Below are positions 21,783 to 34,800 of a stretch of DNA of 64,000 nucleotides, one piece after another. The notes under the pieces were generated by a model. It ran no database searches. It was not told the DNA's origin and saw only the letters and a list, made by a program, of their open reading frames with translations. Source of the stretch: Castor canadensis (taxonomy: Eukaryota; Chordata; Mammalia; Rodentia; Castoridae); contig NC_133396.1 of the NCBI RefSeq assembly GCF_047511655.1, positions 132,565,490-132,629,489 of the forward strand, read 5' to 3'. The stretch's first letter is position 1; each line of letters opens with the position of its first letter. Position numbers and translations under genes: made by a program.

Positions 21783-24700
21783 TACATTTCTTTCTGTCAA
21801 GTGTTGCCGATTCAAATAGTTTTCTGTCAGAAGAGTCAAATATTTGAAGATCTGTTAGGGTTCTGTTTTATGCGTGTACTGAAAAGTCCAGCCATGGGCA
21901 GGGAGATGGCTAGGGACAATTGCTGCATGCTTTCTTATGTGAAAGATAAAGAATTAACCATTCCTAGAGTAACTGCAGGAGGCTGCACACCGGAACATTG
22001 CTTCAGTCTGCTGCTTTGTTCATAAGAAAAATAAAGGCGCACACATATGTACTTAGTTCACTTCCCTTCGCTCTTTACGTCTAATCAGATTTGATCTGTC
22101 CCCAGGAAAAATAAAAGACAAACTTTGCTGACTCCACTGACAAGGGCACCATAGACTTTCCAGACATCTGACAGTTATTATAATTAGCTATGAAAGACTG
22201 CTGAGACACTCAGAGGCAAATAGCTCTTAAATTCTGAACAATGGCTTCAAGCCAGGGCTTTCTTCTTATTCATTTTTTTTAACCACCACTTTTAGTTTTA
22301 TAATAAGGATAGAGACTGAACTGGTTTTAGTGTTTTTCATCCACAAAATGGGAAACGCAGTCCCAGCACAAGTGACGACGACTGTAAGTGGCCAGTATAA
22401 AGAGAGAAGGAAAAGACAGCTTCTGTCTTAGGATCCAGCCTTCCATGTATAAAGAATTTTTTTCTTGAAATTCCTAATAGGGTGGAGTGAAGATGTGGGG
22501 GTGGGGAGGAAGCATGTGGAAGCTTCTTTCTAGAAGAATGCTTGGAGAATAAAATAATTTTGGATTTCTTCCTACTGGAGGGCAAAGATATGGCTAGCAT
22601 CTAAGTTGCATCCCTGGTAAGATTTTTTTTTTGATGTAGTTTCAAACAGAAGCAACACACAGAGCAGGTTTTTAATTTATTTATAAAATTATAAAAGGAA
22701 TGGAGAAGAATGTTCCTGTATTACTCTTTCTTTTGATATTCAGCGAGGGTAATCTAGCAATGCATTTATGCCCTTACTTCTAGAATCATCCAAATCCTTA
22801 AAAAGTTACAAGCTAAGTCTCATAAGAAATTAAAAAACAAATCAAATCAACATGATGGTGACTGATGGAGATTCGGTACCACAAAGCTTCCAACAAAAAC
22901 AGAGTTTATAAGAACACATTTACCCTCCCCATTTTCAAAAGAGAATATTAAGTCCATCAATTATTGAAAGGAATTATTCAAAGGCTCCAGACATAACTAA
23001 TTATGGCTTAAGAGTGCTGCCAGAGCAGAGCTTGTGTTCTAATTATAAAAGTCTAAGACATTAGGAATCATTTCTTTTAAGGAAGACTTGGACACACATT
23101 TTGATATAATCTTTTTAAAATACACCATTTTTTTTCTTTGTCTGCTCTCATGTTATCTACACCTCCCCCACCGCCCACTGTGTACTGAGACACCTGAAGC
23201 TAGACATAATGATCCACAGAGCTCCAGCCTGTCTGGACTCCAGCCAGGTTTTTTTTGCTCCTTCTACAATCAAGGAGCTTGCACGCAATGCATGCCGAGC
23301 CTTTTCCACTGCTATGTGCAGATATACTGCGGAAAGATTAAAGACAACAATATCCCCTTTCTCTTACCCTAGACACACTCTGCTTTTAACCCTTTCATTA
23401 CCATTAAAACCAAGATGTCTTACCCACTCCAAGGCAGGTCTCCAGGGACCCTGCAACTCCTGCACCATCTTACACAGCTGCACATGCCTCATTTGGTATA
23501 GAAATCTCATCTCCACGAATCCCATCAGGGTATTTTAGGATTAACAGTGTGTAAACTAAACAAAACAGAATCTGCTTGTGTGGGGAATGCATTTTTGAAT
23601 GAACTTAAGCTGTATGAAATCTGAATCAAGTCAAAGGTCTCTGGAAATGTTCTTGCAAATCTCACAGAGTGTTGGTTATATACCATTCCTGACGATGCTG
23701 TTCTTTATGTATCTGTGTGTATGTCCCTATCTGTCTATCTCTCTCACACACACTCAAGACGTACCCATCAGCCAGACAAGCACATCAGTGTATCCCAGAG
23801 AGACCCAGGTTAACTGGTGATGTCATCACAGATAAAATTTCGCCTTTGTGGGCAACATTTTCAATCACCTAGTCCTCAGTGTCTGTTGGGTGTGTGCCCA
23901 TAGGAAGTTCAAGTGTTGGTGGGGTTAACCAACACCCACAGGAAAGGACTATTTTATTTGTAGCTATCTCTCTCTTGAAGATGTGTTTATGGGGCCGTAT
24001 GGGTATGTTTATCAAGATATATGTAGGCAGCAGTTTCCTGGTTCTAAGAGGCCTTATTAATATGCTGGCTGAACATTTCAGAGGTGGCTGAATTTCAATA
24101 TGAATAGGATATAGAAATGGTGAGCATTTGAAATCATTTGAATAAAAATTATACAATACTGATATTTATTATGATTTGGTGCTTCTTTTTTCTGATTTAA
24201 ATTTGTGTAATCATTAAATAAATTTACTGTTAACTCATTCCTTAAAGAAAGAATGATTTTTATACAAATGATCTAGAAGTAATGGTCATTTCTTGTGTTT
24301 ATGTAGAAGTATGTCTCTGGATCAGATGGTAATTGGATTAAATTTTTGTGCACTGGTACAGTGTATTTATTTTTCAAGTCTATTTTGTGGTCTTAAACTA
24401 AACAGTGACTCAACAAACTAGTGTTTAGATTTTTATTAATGTATGTATTTAAGTATGTTATTTTATCTATCTTAAGTTAAATAAAAGAAGGTTTAATATT
24501 GCTGGATTTGAGATGTGAACATAGAAAAATGGAAGATATATACATATATACTGCCTCTTAAATATCAAGTTTTGATGTGCAATTTAAATTACATATTTAA
24601 ACAACTGGGTATACTTAAATTTAAATGACTGACTATACTTGACAGTTTTTAAAATACTAGGATTTGATTGTTTTTTATAAGTTTTGGACTTTGCTGGCAG

Positions 24701-27109
24701 TACTTCTTCACTCTTGCATGCTAAAACAAAAATTAATTTTGAAAGGATTTTAAAAGTATAAATACAGGAATAGTACTCTATTTCAATGTCAGCAGAAAAA
24801 TTAATGATTCGTTTTACCAATAACATGGTTGTTTCAAAACAAGTAGAAAACTGTTTTATTCTTTTTTGCTTTAACATAGCTATTGTTGAAAAAAGTATAT
24901 AGCTTAAAGAATCAACACATTTTGTACTTAGAAAAACAAGCTGCACAAGTTAGGTGACAAAGCACTCCACCGTGAACTAATAAGTAACTTTTTTGAAAAA
25001 TTCTTGAGCCTGCCTTTCTAGTTTTTACACAAGCAGTTCTTCCAACATGTAATGGAATTATTATGTAATTTCTATATCGAAGATAAAAAATTCAAATAAA
25101 AAGTTGGATTTAAATTTCACCTACATCTAAACACAGCGTATGGCGCTGCCCACTGGGGGATACAGGTTACTAAAAAGGCATCTTTCAAAGACAAGAAGAT
25201 AATGGACTTGATTGAAATGCTTGAACTACGTAACGCCAATTCAAGAACAAATGGTTTTTCAGAGCATAACGAAGAATGAACAATTTACTATAGTACAGTT
25301 TATTCTTCTTACACAATGGTAATGATTTATTTGAAATGGCAGAACAAACAGGAGATGTACCAAAACAATCAATGGCTATCTTATGTCAGGGCTACATCAA
25401 ATTCTTATGTTTCATAGAATATTCTTAATCCAATTATTTAACTGAAAACTTAGATAAAACTTATGTTCTCAAGCATTTGTTGATGTTATACTCATGTATG
25501 TCTTGTACATGCATGTATATATTAACATAGATAGTATATTTGAATAGTCTTATGGCCCAAATTAATTTTTGTTATTATAACAAATGTTTTTAAAATTTTT
25601 TGAGAGTGAACATATTTTAATAGAATGAAATTTGGATAGCAGTATCAACTAGCTATGTCTATACTAATAGAGGGACATGCTCAGATAATGCTAAATTAAT
25701 GTATTGATGTCTAATTATTGCACATGCCTCACATCAAAAATATTTTTATCATATCAAAAGATATGACTCTAGTTTGGCCAACAATAGAAAATATTATTGC
25801 AAAAGCCATCTCTCCTTCTTATAACTCTGATGATTATTTCTGAAAGTAGACTCAGCCGTCATAATCTCTCTTTCTGCAGAGAGAGATTTTTTTTCCAAGT
25901 TTAGCCTTTAGGCAGAAGGCCTGAAATTACTGTGGACAGATGCCTGACTACCACTGTGCAGAGAACGCACAGGAGTCTTCAGTTCAATGAGGAAAGAAGG
26001 GAAACTGGTTTGGCTGCTTCGTGTTTCAAATTTTATACCTCCAAGTCTACATGCACGCAACACTCAAAATTAATTTGAGTGAAACTATCAAAGTTATCTT
26101 CACAATTTTCAGAAGAGCCATGGTCCTGTAAAAACCCATGAAGGAAGAGTTCTGAAAGGGATTGAATGTCCCACTGCCTGAAACCCAGTCAAGCTCAGTG
26201 AGGCGCTGGAGTCAGATGGGCTCATGAATCACAGATAGGAAATGAACTGTGCATTGCATATTTGTAGGTTTAAAAAGAAACAGTCGGGATAGTTTACTGT
26301 AAACAGATTTGGGGTTGATTTTTGGTACATCTTATAAAACATCAAGCCTGCAGTTCTGCTGAAATAACTTTTTATATGTATAGCTAAGGCCAGATGGTCA
26401 CGTGCTCCTTTCTTATTTAGATGAGACTTTTCCTTTCAATAACATCTTTCTTCCTGACCTGCTTAAAAATTCCAGCGAATGAAATCAGCACAGAATTTTC
26501 AATTCTAATTGACCATGTGCAGAGGAGAGGCCAGGAGAGAAATCAGTAGAGGCATTGTGAGACACCCGGCCTCAGTTTTGTCTGTGTTTTACCCTTACTG
26601 GCCAATCTAAACCAATTGAAAATATTTAATTTTTATTAATATTAATATAGCTGCCAGATTAGCTTTCAATGAAAAGTGTTTGAATGGGTTGTTTCTGCCA
26701 TTTCTTCACAAGAAATCCAAACAAGTTATCATGGACTTGCATAGTTTTAACTTGCTATTAACAATTTATTCCTTAAAAATGCAGTAAAATGTTGACATAA
26801 TGGTTGAACCTATGATGGAAGAATGAGGATAACAAATTTGTTTTCCTTATTACACAAAGAAATCACCATTATTGAAAAATTCATATGTATTTCAAATTTA
26901 CCATGAAAATATTCAATATCAAGATTCTTAGTTTATTCTGTGTGTAGTCATTATACACAGAAATATTTTTTTCTGGAGATTTCATTTGTACTTATATTAG
27001 TAAAAGTGTCAAGGATAGAAGGTGATCTATATATTGCATATGGTTCTGTGGTTCAGTGAATTATAGGTGCTTTCAAAAGTGGACATTTACTTTGGAAAGC
27101 ATTTAGATT
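21783..27109. other. Long unique noncoding stretch
   Basis: No gene is supported. Pyrimidine-rich sequence at 23130-23520 has a distant look of sense L2 but is not clear enough to call. The 120-codon antisense frame at 24584-24946 is AT-driven and lacks a domain. A motif-rich block at 25860-26720 is listed separately. Confidence 0.5.
25860..26720. promoter_or_regulatory. Candidate noncoding regulatory block
   Basis: A non-repetitive block of mixed composition carries clustered motif words: AATTAATTTGAG, ATCAAAG next to TTATCT, CAGATGG followed by TCACGTG at 26391-26404, and a homeodomain-type AATTTTTATTAATATTAAT tract at about 26626-26650. The clustering resembles a conserved developmental enhancer. 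This is inference from motif content only. Confidence 0.25.
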
Positions 27110-27203
27110 TCTTTTTTCTTTTCTTTTTTTTTGTGCTGGGAATCAAACTCAAGGCTTTTGCATGCTAAGCCCACTCTACTACCCTGAGCTATTTCTCTAG
27201 CCC
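27110..27203 (-). mobile_element. ID SINE, antisense
   Basis: A T-rich tail complement is followed by 'gtgctgggaatcaaactcaaggcttttgcatgctaagcccactctactaccctgagctatttctctagcccc', the reverse complement of a nearly complete ID element (tRNA-Ala-derived, starting GGGGCTAGAGA on its own strand). Confidence 0.85.
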
Positions 27204-28386
27204 CACTTTTGGACAAATTCTTGACATGCATAATTATCTTCATGATTTACTTATTATTGTAATTAAAGATGGTCTCTTTCAAAAATTTATTTTTAGAATG
27301 GTAAAAGTGTGAGATGAAAACAAGTTATCCTGATACTACACTCGTTTGACCTCCAAAGGTAGAAGACAAAAATATACTGTGTATGTTTTTTAAACATATA
27401 ATAGAAATAGCAAAAAATCCAAATTAATTACCAGTGTCATTGGAAAAGATTGAAGTGGCCTCAGAATAACACTATCTTTGATTTGGTATTCTTTGTCTGT
27501 TATTCTTCAGGTAACCTTGTATCTCAAGTAAATCTACTATTTGTCCAAAAAGTGGTGCTGCTTCAGAGGTCACACTAATGCAATTGCTTGAAAAATGCAT
27601 GTATTTTAATGTTAATATTAATTGGAATTTCTTTGTATCAAAATTATACAAAAACTTAAATTGTCCAATGAATTTACAGTTTTAAAAGCATGTTCTAAGC
27701 TACAACATATGAGGTTAATTTTTTGTGAACCTCGTGAAATTTAAATTTCTGAGACAATCTTATATGTATCTTTCTGTGAGCCAACTTGTACTGCCATTGA
27801 GAGTCATCATTATACCTCTAAGGATTTCTGTTCACTACAACTTCTCATATTAAATGATTTTCCCACTAGTTTACAAATTATAAAACTCTATTACAAAAGT
27901 AGTGACTTAGGCAAACCATGTTCTCCTACCTCAAATGAATAAAATACGTTAAAAACCTTAAAGAGTTCAAAAGTACAGCCAATAAAAGCCAATAATAATC
28001 TAACATCTAAGATTTTAAATTATAAATATTTCTAGCTCAGGTTTGCTTTTAAAGCAACAGATTTTAAATAGTAACAGATCTAACCAAGTATTTAGAGGAG
28101 AAGATGAAAATGGGGTCTAGAGGAAGCCATATCAGATGGGTGATGCTAAGATGTTCAAAACATAGATTTAAATAAGGTTCAGAAATGTAACCTCATTCCT
28201 TTTCTCCTTTTCTGTGTTATTCCGGGAAAATAGGCAGGTCTTTATTCTGTAGGATCATGGTTGATCACAAATATTAATTGAAATATGTAACTTTAACACT
28301 GAAAAGAGTTTTGATGGTTCTCATTTGTATGGGTTCATGGTAGAGATTTTCTTCGCTATTTGTCTTCATGCAACCAGATTTTTTAG

Positions 28387-28650
28387 ATGAATAGCTATGG
28401 AAGCTTTGCAGCTGTGCAAAATGTCTGCCCTTGCCATGTCCCTTTTCCCACTCTGCAAGACTGTGGTGATCAGTTGGAAACAGAGTTCCTTGAGAACCCC
28501 AGCCTCCCTTTCACTCTCTTGGGACACGATTTGTGTCCTTTTTATGCTTTTTCTAAAGGACCCTTCCCCAGACTGCAGCACCCTCTTGAACACCTGCTGC
28601 CTCCCACCCAGTTTGCTGTGTGCTCAGCTATCCCTGCTTAGCTAGGACTT
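28387..28650. other. GC-richer island with overlapping short frames
   Basis: Frames of 84 codons (28387-28641) and 82 codons (28397-28645) on the plus strand and 75 codons (28366-28593) on the minus strand overlap. That usually means stop-poor composition rather than a gene. No domain is recognisable and no splice sites stand out. Confidence 0.35.
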
Positions 28651-31179
28651 TGCCTCATCCTTCATTGTGCAGCTAACGGTTCACACATAGACTGCTCTGT
28701 TTTGTTGTCATTGTTTTCTACTTTTATATTTTTAAGTGTGAAGGAAGTGGGGCTAACAGGGTAGACATGAGGTTAAACGTAAGGACAGTCAGAGATATCT
28801 GCAGTGTCGTAAACAGAAGAATATGATTACATTGAATTTGACTGGGCAGCTCTCTTCTAGCACGTGAAGTTCAGTATGGAAGGCTTCTTTCACCTCACAC
28901 ACGTGAGGGAGACTCAGTTCATTCTTGCATTTCATCCTTGATTTGGTATATTTCCTGCAGGGCAATTGCTGTTTTAAAGGGACTAACTTCTCTTTCAGCA
29001 AAAGTTGAAGTAGAGGGAAAAAAGCACAAGTGTGAAAATGGGAGATTACATCACTAATAACATAAGAAAATAAACTGTCCCAGCTAACCTGAAGTTAGGA
29101 GAATGTGTCAAAACTTGGTCTAGACATTTTCACCATACATGAGTTGTCCAGAGACTTACACGTAAATGTAACCGCTTTGTGATAGGAAGCCAGAAATAAA
29201 CACAAATTCCTTTTAAGATTTTAAATATTAAGTATATTGATGTAGAAACATTCATAAAAGAGACACATTTCACTGATTTGCATAATTGTTTGGCTTTCTT
29301 GTTACTTTTACTTTTAGTCACCAACCAGGGCATTATTCAAAATATACTGGGAGACAATGAAACGTTCTCCATCACAGAATTACTTCACAAAGCGCCTCTT
29401 GCCCTGGAAAGAGTTAAGGATTTAAGCTAACAACAGTGACTACGAAGAAATTCATTCTTCCCATAGTGTGAGGACAGAAAGGGGTTAATTTTAAAAATCT
29501 TTGTAGAGAGGAGGGTAAAGAAAAAAATGCTGGAAGATAAAAACCAATCCAAAGACTAAGCTGCTAGTGATTTGGTTGTATTTATGGATTATACTACGCG
29601 TTGAAAAGAGGAAAATCAGAGCTGTAAGATGACGCGGCAGGGGTCGTCTGGACTTTTCACTGAGACTAAAGTCTGTTTAGTCAATGCTTATTAAAGTCTG
29701 GTTTTGACCTTTGCCCCCCTCTCTCCTCCCTCTTCCAGGTGCAACATTTTTTGCAAGTACTTTACCATTTTTGGATACTATGTGCAGGCTTCCAATTGTA
29801 AATGAATAGAGTATGTTGAGCATAATAAATGGACCAGTAGTTATGATACCTATACTTTTACAAGGTTCTGTAAATTTATCTCTATTTCCTTTATAATTAA
29901 TAGGCTGGGATGATAGCCCTTCTTTAAAATACAACTAGGAATGTTCAAGTGCAAGTTGCATCTAAACCAGATTGATCCATTTGTTCTAACAAGTCTTTTG
30001 TCAGAATGTATCTACAATACTGAAATCTATTGAAACAAGTCCCCTTCACAGTGGATATAAAAAACTTTATATGATTTTTTTATATTATATAAAAATAACT
30101 TAAAATCCATTTGCATACTAAATTATTATTTTGAGTAAAATAGTCATATTTATGCCTCTAAAATCTAATGACAGATAACACACATAAAGCATAAAATATT
30201 TCAAAATTAGCTACAGAAACATAAAAGTCAAGTACATAAAGAGTCAGATTCTTCTGCTAAGTGTTTCGTTTAATAGATAATTTTCTAAATTGTATAAATT
30301 CACTTATTTTAAATGTATTTTTTGAATTCTGTAGAAAATTAAATCTATAACTTTTGAGAAAAAGTTATTTTAAAATTTTGCAGAGGCTAATGTTCAAACA
30401 TTTATAAGCTGGAATTTAGAAAGTAGGATAAACTTCATTTTCAACTTTGAAATATTTAAACCTATACAAAATGTAAAACCAATATGAAATACATATCCAT
30501 GTTTCCACTACCAAGGTCTACAATTTTTAATATTTTATTCTATTTACTCCAGACCATTAAAAACTGCTTATATAATGTCAAAAACCTCAATTCCCCTCAC
30601 GTGTTCTAATGTCCCTCTGGCTATAGAAGCAATTCCTTTCTTAGAGCAGATAGGTCATCTTTCATCTCTCTAGTTTTACACTTATGTATCAAACAGAATT
30701 AGCTGATTTAAGAGTTAAAATTATTGGAGTTGCATCTATATTTACTTACATGTTTTTAGTTTAAAAAGCAATGCTGATTAAATATAATGATTTCAGTTAA
30801 AAATAATTTTTTCCCTACCTCAACTAGCTTCTATGGTTGCAGAAATTTAGAAAATATGTCTCTAGCTTCCCCTGGACTCAGATTCTTTAGAATTGAGTCT
30901 TTTAAATTCTGCTTTCATGGTATGTGAGGATGGCTAGTGGTTAAATCATTATGCTTTAACAGTATTTCTGTTTCTCTCATTTTGGTTTTACAAAGGACCA
31001 TGTATTATAGTTAGCTCCATGCATGTATATTAACTTTTACATTCCTTACTCTCACAGTGTATTGTAAGGATGCTTTTTTTTCAGATATTCTAAGGAGCCA
31101 CAAAAATTGCTTTCAGTTTGGTTTGCTAAGAAAACATCAGTAATATCTCATGTAGTTAAAGAAATTAGTACTAACATTA

Positions 31180-31420
31180 AGACTGCTTTTTGCCTCTCCA
31201 TTTGGAATCAGATTTCCCCCAAAAACAAGCAGATGCATTTCTGAAAAAGATGCACTGAAATCAAGGACCTTGTTTGCATAGACCATTACTAATTTGCATA
31301 AGCAGCAAGGTGATGTACTGTCATATATGTCTCTTTATGGTCCTGTATCTGCCTGGGCATCAAACTATGCATCTCCATCACTACCTTTACTGTCATCAGT
31401 ACCTTAAACACAGTAATCAG
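31180..31420. promoter_or_regulatory. Possible regulatory block with paired octamer-like sites
   Basis: TTTGCATA occurs at 31273-31280 and again at 31293-31300, 20 bp apart, in a non-repetitive segment. The words resemble POU-domain octamer half sites. Regulatory function is inference. Confidence 0.2.
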
Positions 31421-32527
31421 AGAGAAAACTTCAATACGTAAAGGCTAGCTTTAATTTATTTTTCCTCCTATAGTTTCCTTGCTAACTAAATTATTTGAAT
31501 AGAAATAGATCAAGAAAGACTGAAAGTAAATTTTAAAAAATCTTAATTCTTAAGAGGAAAAGATGAAGCTGAAGTTCTTTGGTTAGAGACCTGAGATACC
31601 TTTCCACCTGCATTATTTTCAACTTGCATTCATGAGCTATTTGCTTTTAAAAATTGGACTGTTAGTACCCAGTAATACATATTTCCTCCAGGCAGTGTTT
31701 GGGCTAACATGTCTATAGATGAAGACTGATAACTCTGAAAGACTTCATGCTTTTTTTTTTTAGGCTCTATTAAGGATTTGTTACAACCTCAAAAAAAATG
31801 TGACTCCTGATCTTTTATGCTAGATATACATTTTAAAAGCCCTCACATAATGATTTCAACTATAGTGTTCCTTAAAAGAATGTACTGCTATTCAGTATAT
31901 TTTAAATTATTTTTGATATGTTTTGTATACCAAGTCATGTATTCAATCAGACAAAATTAACAGTATGTAAGCCTACTCTCTAGTGGCTCTTGCCTTATCA
32001 CATGGCAAAAGAATTACAACTATATTCATTAAGTTTTTTGTGAGCTTTTTGCTTTTTTTCTTTTTCTTTTTCTCAGCCAATTTTCTTTATTAGCCTTTAA
32101 AATACCAATACTCTTTCCCTGTAGATAATTACACAGTCACTGTCACTCACTTGTGTCATCTTAATGTTATCTTTCCAAAGCCATGGTCAATTCATTAACA
32201 ACCCTCCAAAATTCTTTTGTCTGCTTCTCTTTTTAGTCACAAAGAACATCCTAAAAGCCCAGGTTAAAGAGTGAGAAGATATATTTAGTTGGATGATTCT
32301 GTGGACCTGTTTCCCTATGAGTGACTTAGAGAAGTAGGGCTAGAGGATCTTCAAAGCATATGTCTGCATGAATAACTAGATAAAAATGAGGCCATTCATG
32401 GAAGAATTCTGAGCTCTCACAATTGCTATATGTTAGACATGTTTAAGTGTTCCGTTCTATTAAAACATAATCTTACACTTACTGAAGACAGTTGTTCTTA
32501 ATTTTCACTTTATAAACGTCTTTGCAT

Positions 32528-32537
32528 GTTAACTTTT
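32528..32537. repeat. Left target-site duplication of ID SINE
   Basis: GTTAACTTTT, matched by GTTAACATTT at 32624-32633 with one mismatch. Confidence 0.55.
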
Positions 32538-32623
32538 ATTCTAGACTGGAGGTATAGCTCAAGTGGCAGGGCGTTTTCCTAGCAAGAATGTGGACCAAGG
32601 TTCAAACCCAATACAATCAATCA
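32538..32623 (+). mobile_element. ID-like SINE
   Basis: 'gactggaggtatagctcaagtggcagggcgttttcctagcaagaatgtg...aggttcaaaccca' is the tRNA-like body with A and B box positions. The A tail is short and degraded. Near-perfect flanking repeats set the boundaries. Confidence 0.8.
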
Positions 32624-32633
32624 GTTAACATTT

Positions 32634-33378
32634 TTCCCATTATGTGCCTTCTGAAGGGTATTCTTCATCTGAATCTGCTGCTTTGCTGCAGGAAGTGACA
32701 TCTACAGAAATCATATAGTTAAAGGGGTTTTAAGTAAAAAATGTATTTGACTGGCAAGCCAGGGGAAGTTAGAAACAACATTCTTTGTAACGATCCATTT
32801 TCCAATAGGAATCATTTTCCACAAACTGTAATAATCTGAAACTATTTGGTAACACAACAAATGAAGAAATTCATTGCAGATAGATTGTAACTGTTATTAT
32901 TGAAACCATGTGGTATGACTGTGGGGGTTTCCCAAATGCTGATCTAGTCAGTAGTAAGAACTACTGAATGGACATTCTCAAGGTATTACCAAATTTATTA
33001 GGTTTTAACTTAGTACTACTGCTATTTTTATTATAAAGAACTTGATCACTGAATGACTGCTGAAGTACTTTGCCAACATTTTTACCTTGCATTTTATTAA
33101 TGTTAACTTACTCAGATTTCTTCTTTATGAACAACTTAGGTTATAAATTCCCTTGCTAATTCATATTGTACTCCAGGTTTAAACTCACTTATAACTGTGA
33201 TGGACATATATTGCCTTTCAATGGAAATGAACATAAGGAATTGAACTTACAGTTTCAAATGTCAGAAGTAGGAAAAACATTAAAAATCCAACAGTCAAGA
33301 GTACAACAAGAGTCATTGAAGCCCATGGAGGAAAGTATTACACCAAGGGATTTAAACAATGAATATAATATGAATTTT
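32634..33378. other. Unique noncoding sequence
   Basis: No gene or repeat is recognised. A 71-codon frame at 33166-33381 has no known motif. Confidence 0.5.
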
Positions 33379-33390
33379 TAAAGTACTTGA
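33379..33390. repeat. Left target-site duplication of L1 tail copy B
   Basis: TAAAGTACTTGA, repeated exactly at 33655-33666. Confidence 0.9.
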
Positions 33391-33654
33391 TGGGGGGGTG
33401 GTACCAATGGGAGGCAGAGAAGAGATGGGGAAGGGTGTGGAAAGGTGAATGTGGTACAAATACTATATATGCATGTATGTAAATGGAAAAATGAGAGCTG
33501 TTCAAACTTTTCTTGGAATGGGGGATTGGCGGGATAAAGAAGAATGGTGGAGGGGGAGAATTCAAGTATGATATATTTGATATATTTTAAGAACTTTAGT
33601 AAATGCCACAATGTACCCCCATTCAGCATAAGAATAAAAAAGAAATTCAAAAAG
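33391..33654 (+). mobile_element. 5'-truncated L1-type 3' tail, copy B
   Basis: The copy starts inside the G-rich segment (TGGGGGGGTGGTACCAATGG) and keeps the family landmarks: 'ggaaaggtgaatgtggt', 'aaatggaaaaatgagagctg', a purine tract, 'gtaaatgccacaatgtaccccc' and an AATAAAAAAG tail. It is about half the length of copy A, cut short at its 5' end, with a perfect 12-bp target-site duplication. Antisense frames at 33338-33650 are shadows of this repeat. Confidence 0.85.
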
Positions 33655-33666
33655 TAAAGTACTTGA
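33655..33666. repeat. Right target-site duplication of L1 tail copy B
   Basis: Exact copy of 33379-33390. Confidence 0.9.
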
Positions 33667-34728
33667 AATATAAAGACTTTTAACTATATTCAGAATATTT
33701 TTCCACTGAAGTCTGTGCAAAGGACTTAATTTGTTCATTTATGAAGTTGTAATCAGTGACCTTCATAACATATCATGAAGCAGAAAAGGGCAAAATTCTG
33801 AAACCTATTTGCCCACCAAAACTATTTCTTCTTCTAATATATGCTGTAACACAAAACAGATGCAAATTAATTGCTTTTGTAACTCCCACACACTTAAAAT
33901 TCAAAGGTCATCAATCTGTCCATAATATCCATGTTTGAGAAACGTCTATGATTTTCTTCATTCCTTAAAAAAATAACAGCTTATTCAAATAGTCATGTAA
34001 GCTTACTCTTTAGATAGGAGAAAAGAAGGGTAAAAAGTAAGATCTGCAAAAGCAGGTCATATCAAATCTATAAAGCAGTTTGTTATTGAAATGTGAAATA
34101 AACTATTTAATGAAAGTCTTAAAGATGTTTGGGGATAATTGCTTGCAATGAATTTGAATGACATCATCACGTGAGATTGGTGCATCTGCACCTCAGTCAC
34201 ATAGTACTGGACCGCTTAGGGAAGCCTGAATTCCATAACTGCTAAGTTCATAGATCTCAATTCTCCTAACAACCCATTTTGAAATGGGATGTTAAACCAA
34301 AGGAAGAACTGAAGAAGGAAATATCAGTGCCTACTAAATGCAAAAATGAAATATCACATTTTTATTATCAAAATGCAGACCCAAAAAATGCAAATTCATT
34401 TTCTTTTAACTTAAGGTAGTTTGTTAGAGTCAAATCTCAGGGTTCAAGAGTTTGATAATCTTAATTTATGAACTAATGTAACATCATTTTCTACCAGAAA
34501 AGGATCTTAGAAATTACTAGAAGATAAAGAAACTGAGGATTGAGAACAGAAACATATAATCCAAAAGCATGGAATAAATTATCTACAGTAATGAGTATAG
34601 TTCTTTTAATTTTTTGGGTGTCTCCTTAAAATGATTGGATAAATGAAAACATAAAGGACACGACTGATCCATCTGGGTGAAAACATTAAGTCTGATTTTT
34701 AGAAAATGTCCTACTAAAGCTGCAGGTG
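33667..34728. other. Unique AT-rich noncoding sequence
   Basis: Nothing recognised. Confidence 0.55.
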
Positions 34729-34800
34729 GGGGCTGGGAGGGTAGCTCAGTGCTGGAGCACTTACCTAGCATGCACAGGTCCTTGGTAAATAACTAAATAA
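34729..34800 (+). mobile_element. ID SINE
   Basis: 'gggctgggagggtagctcagtgctggagcacttacctagcatgcacaggtcc' is a good match to the 5' two-thirds of an ID element with its A box. The B box portion is shortened before an AT-rich tail. Confidence 0.85.

Larger units (their letters stand above)
27204..32527. other. Long unique AT-rich noncoding stretch
   Basis: No gene is supported. A GC-richer island lies at 28400-28650, and several CpGs cluster at 29590-29650. The sequence at 30410-30700 is AT-rich and might include an ancient L1 3' UTR, but it cannot be assigned. Confidence 0.5.

Noticed and set aside
30410..30700. Old L1 3' UTR-like sequence
   Set aside because: AT-richness makes the resemblance non-specific, and no landmark L1 words are in order.
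32538..34800. tRNA genes, suggested by A and B box words
   Set aside because: The boxes belong to tRNA-derived ID SINEs. No cloverleaf with a proper acceptor stem and anticodon arm was seen.
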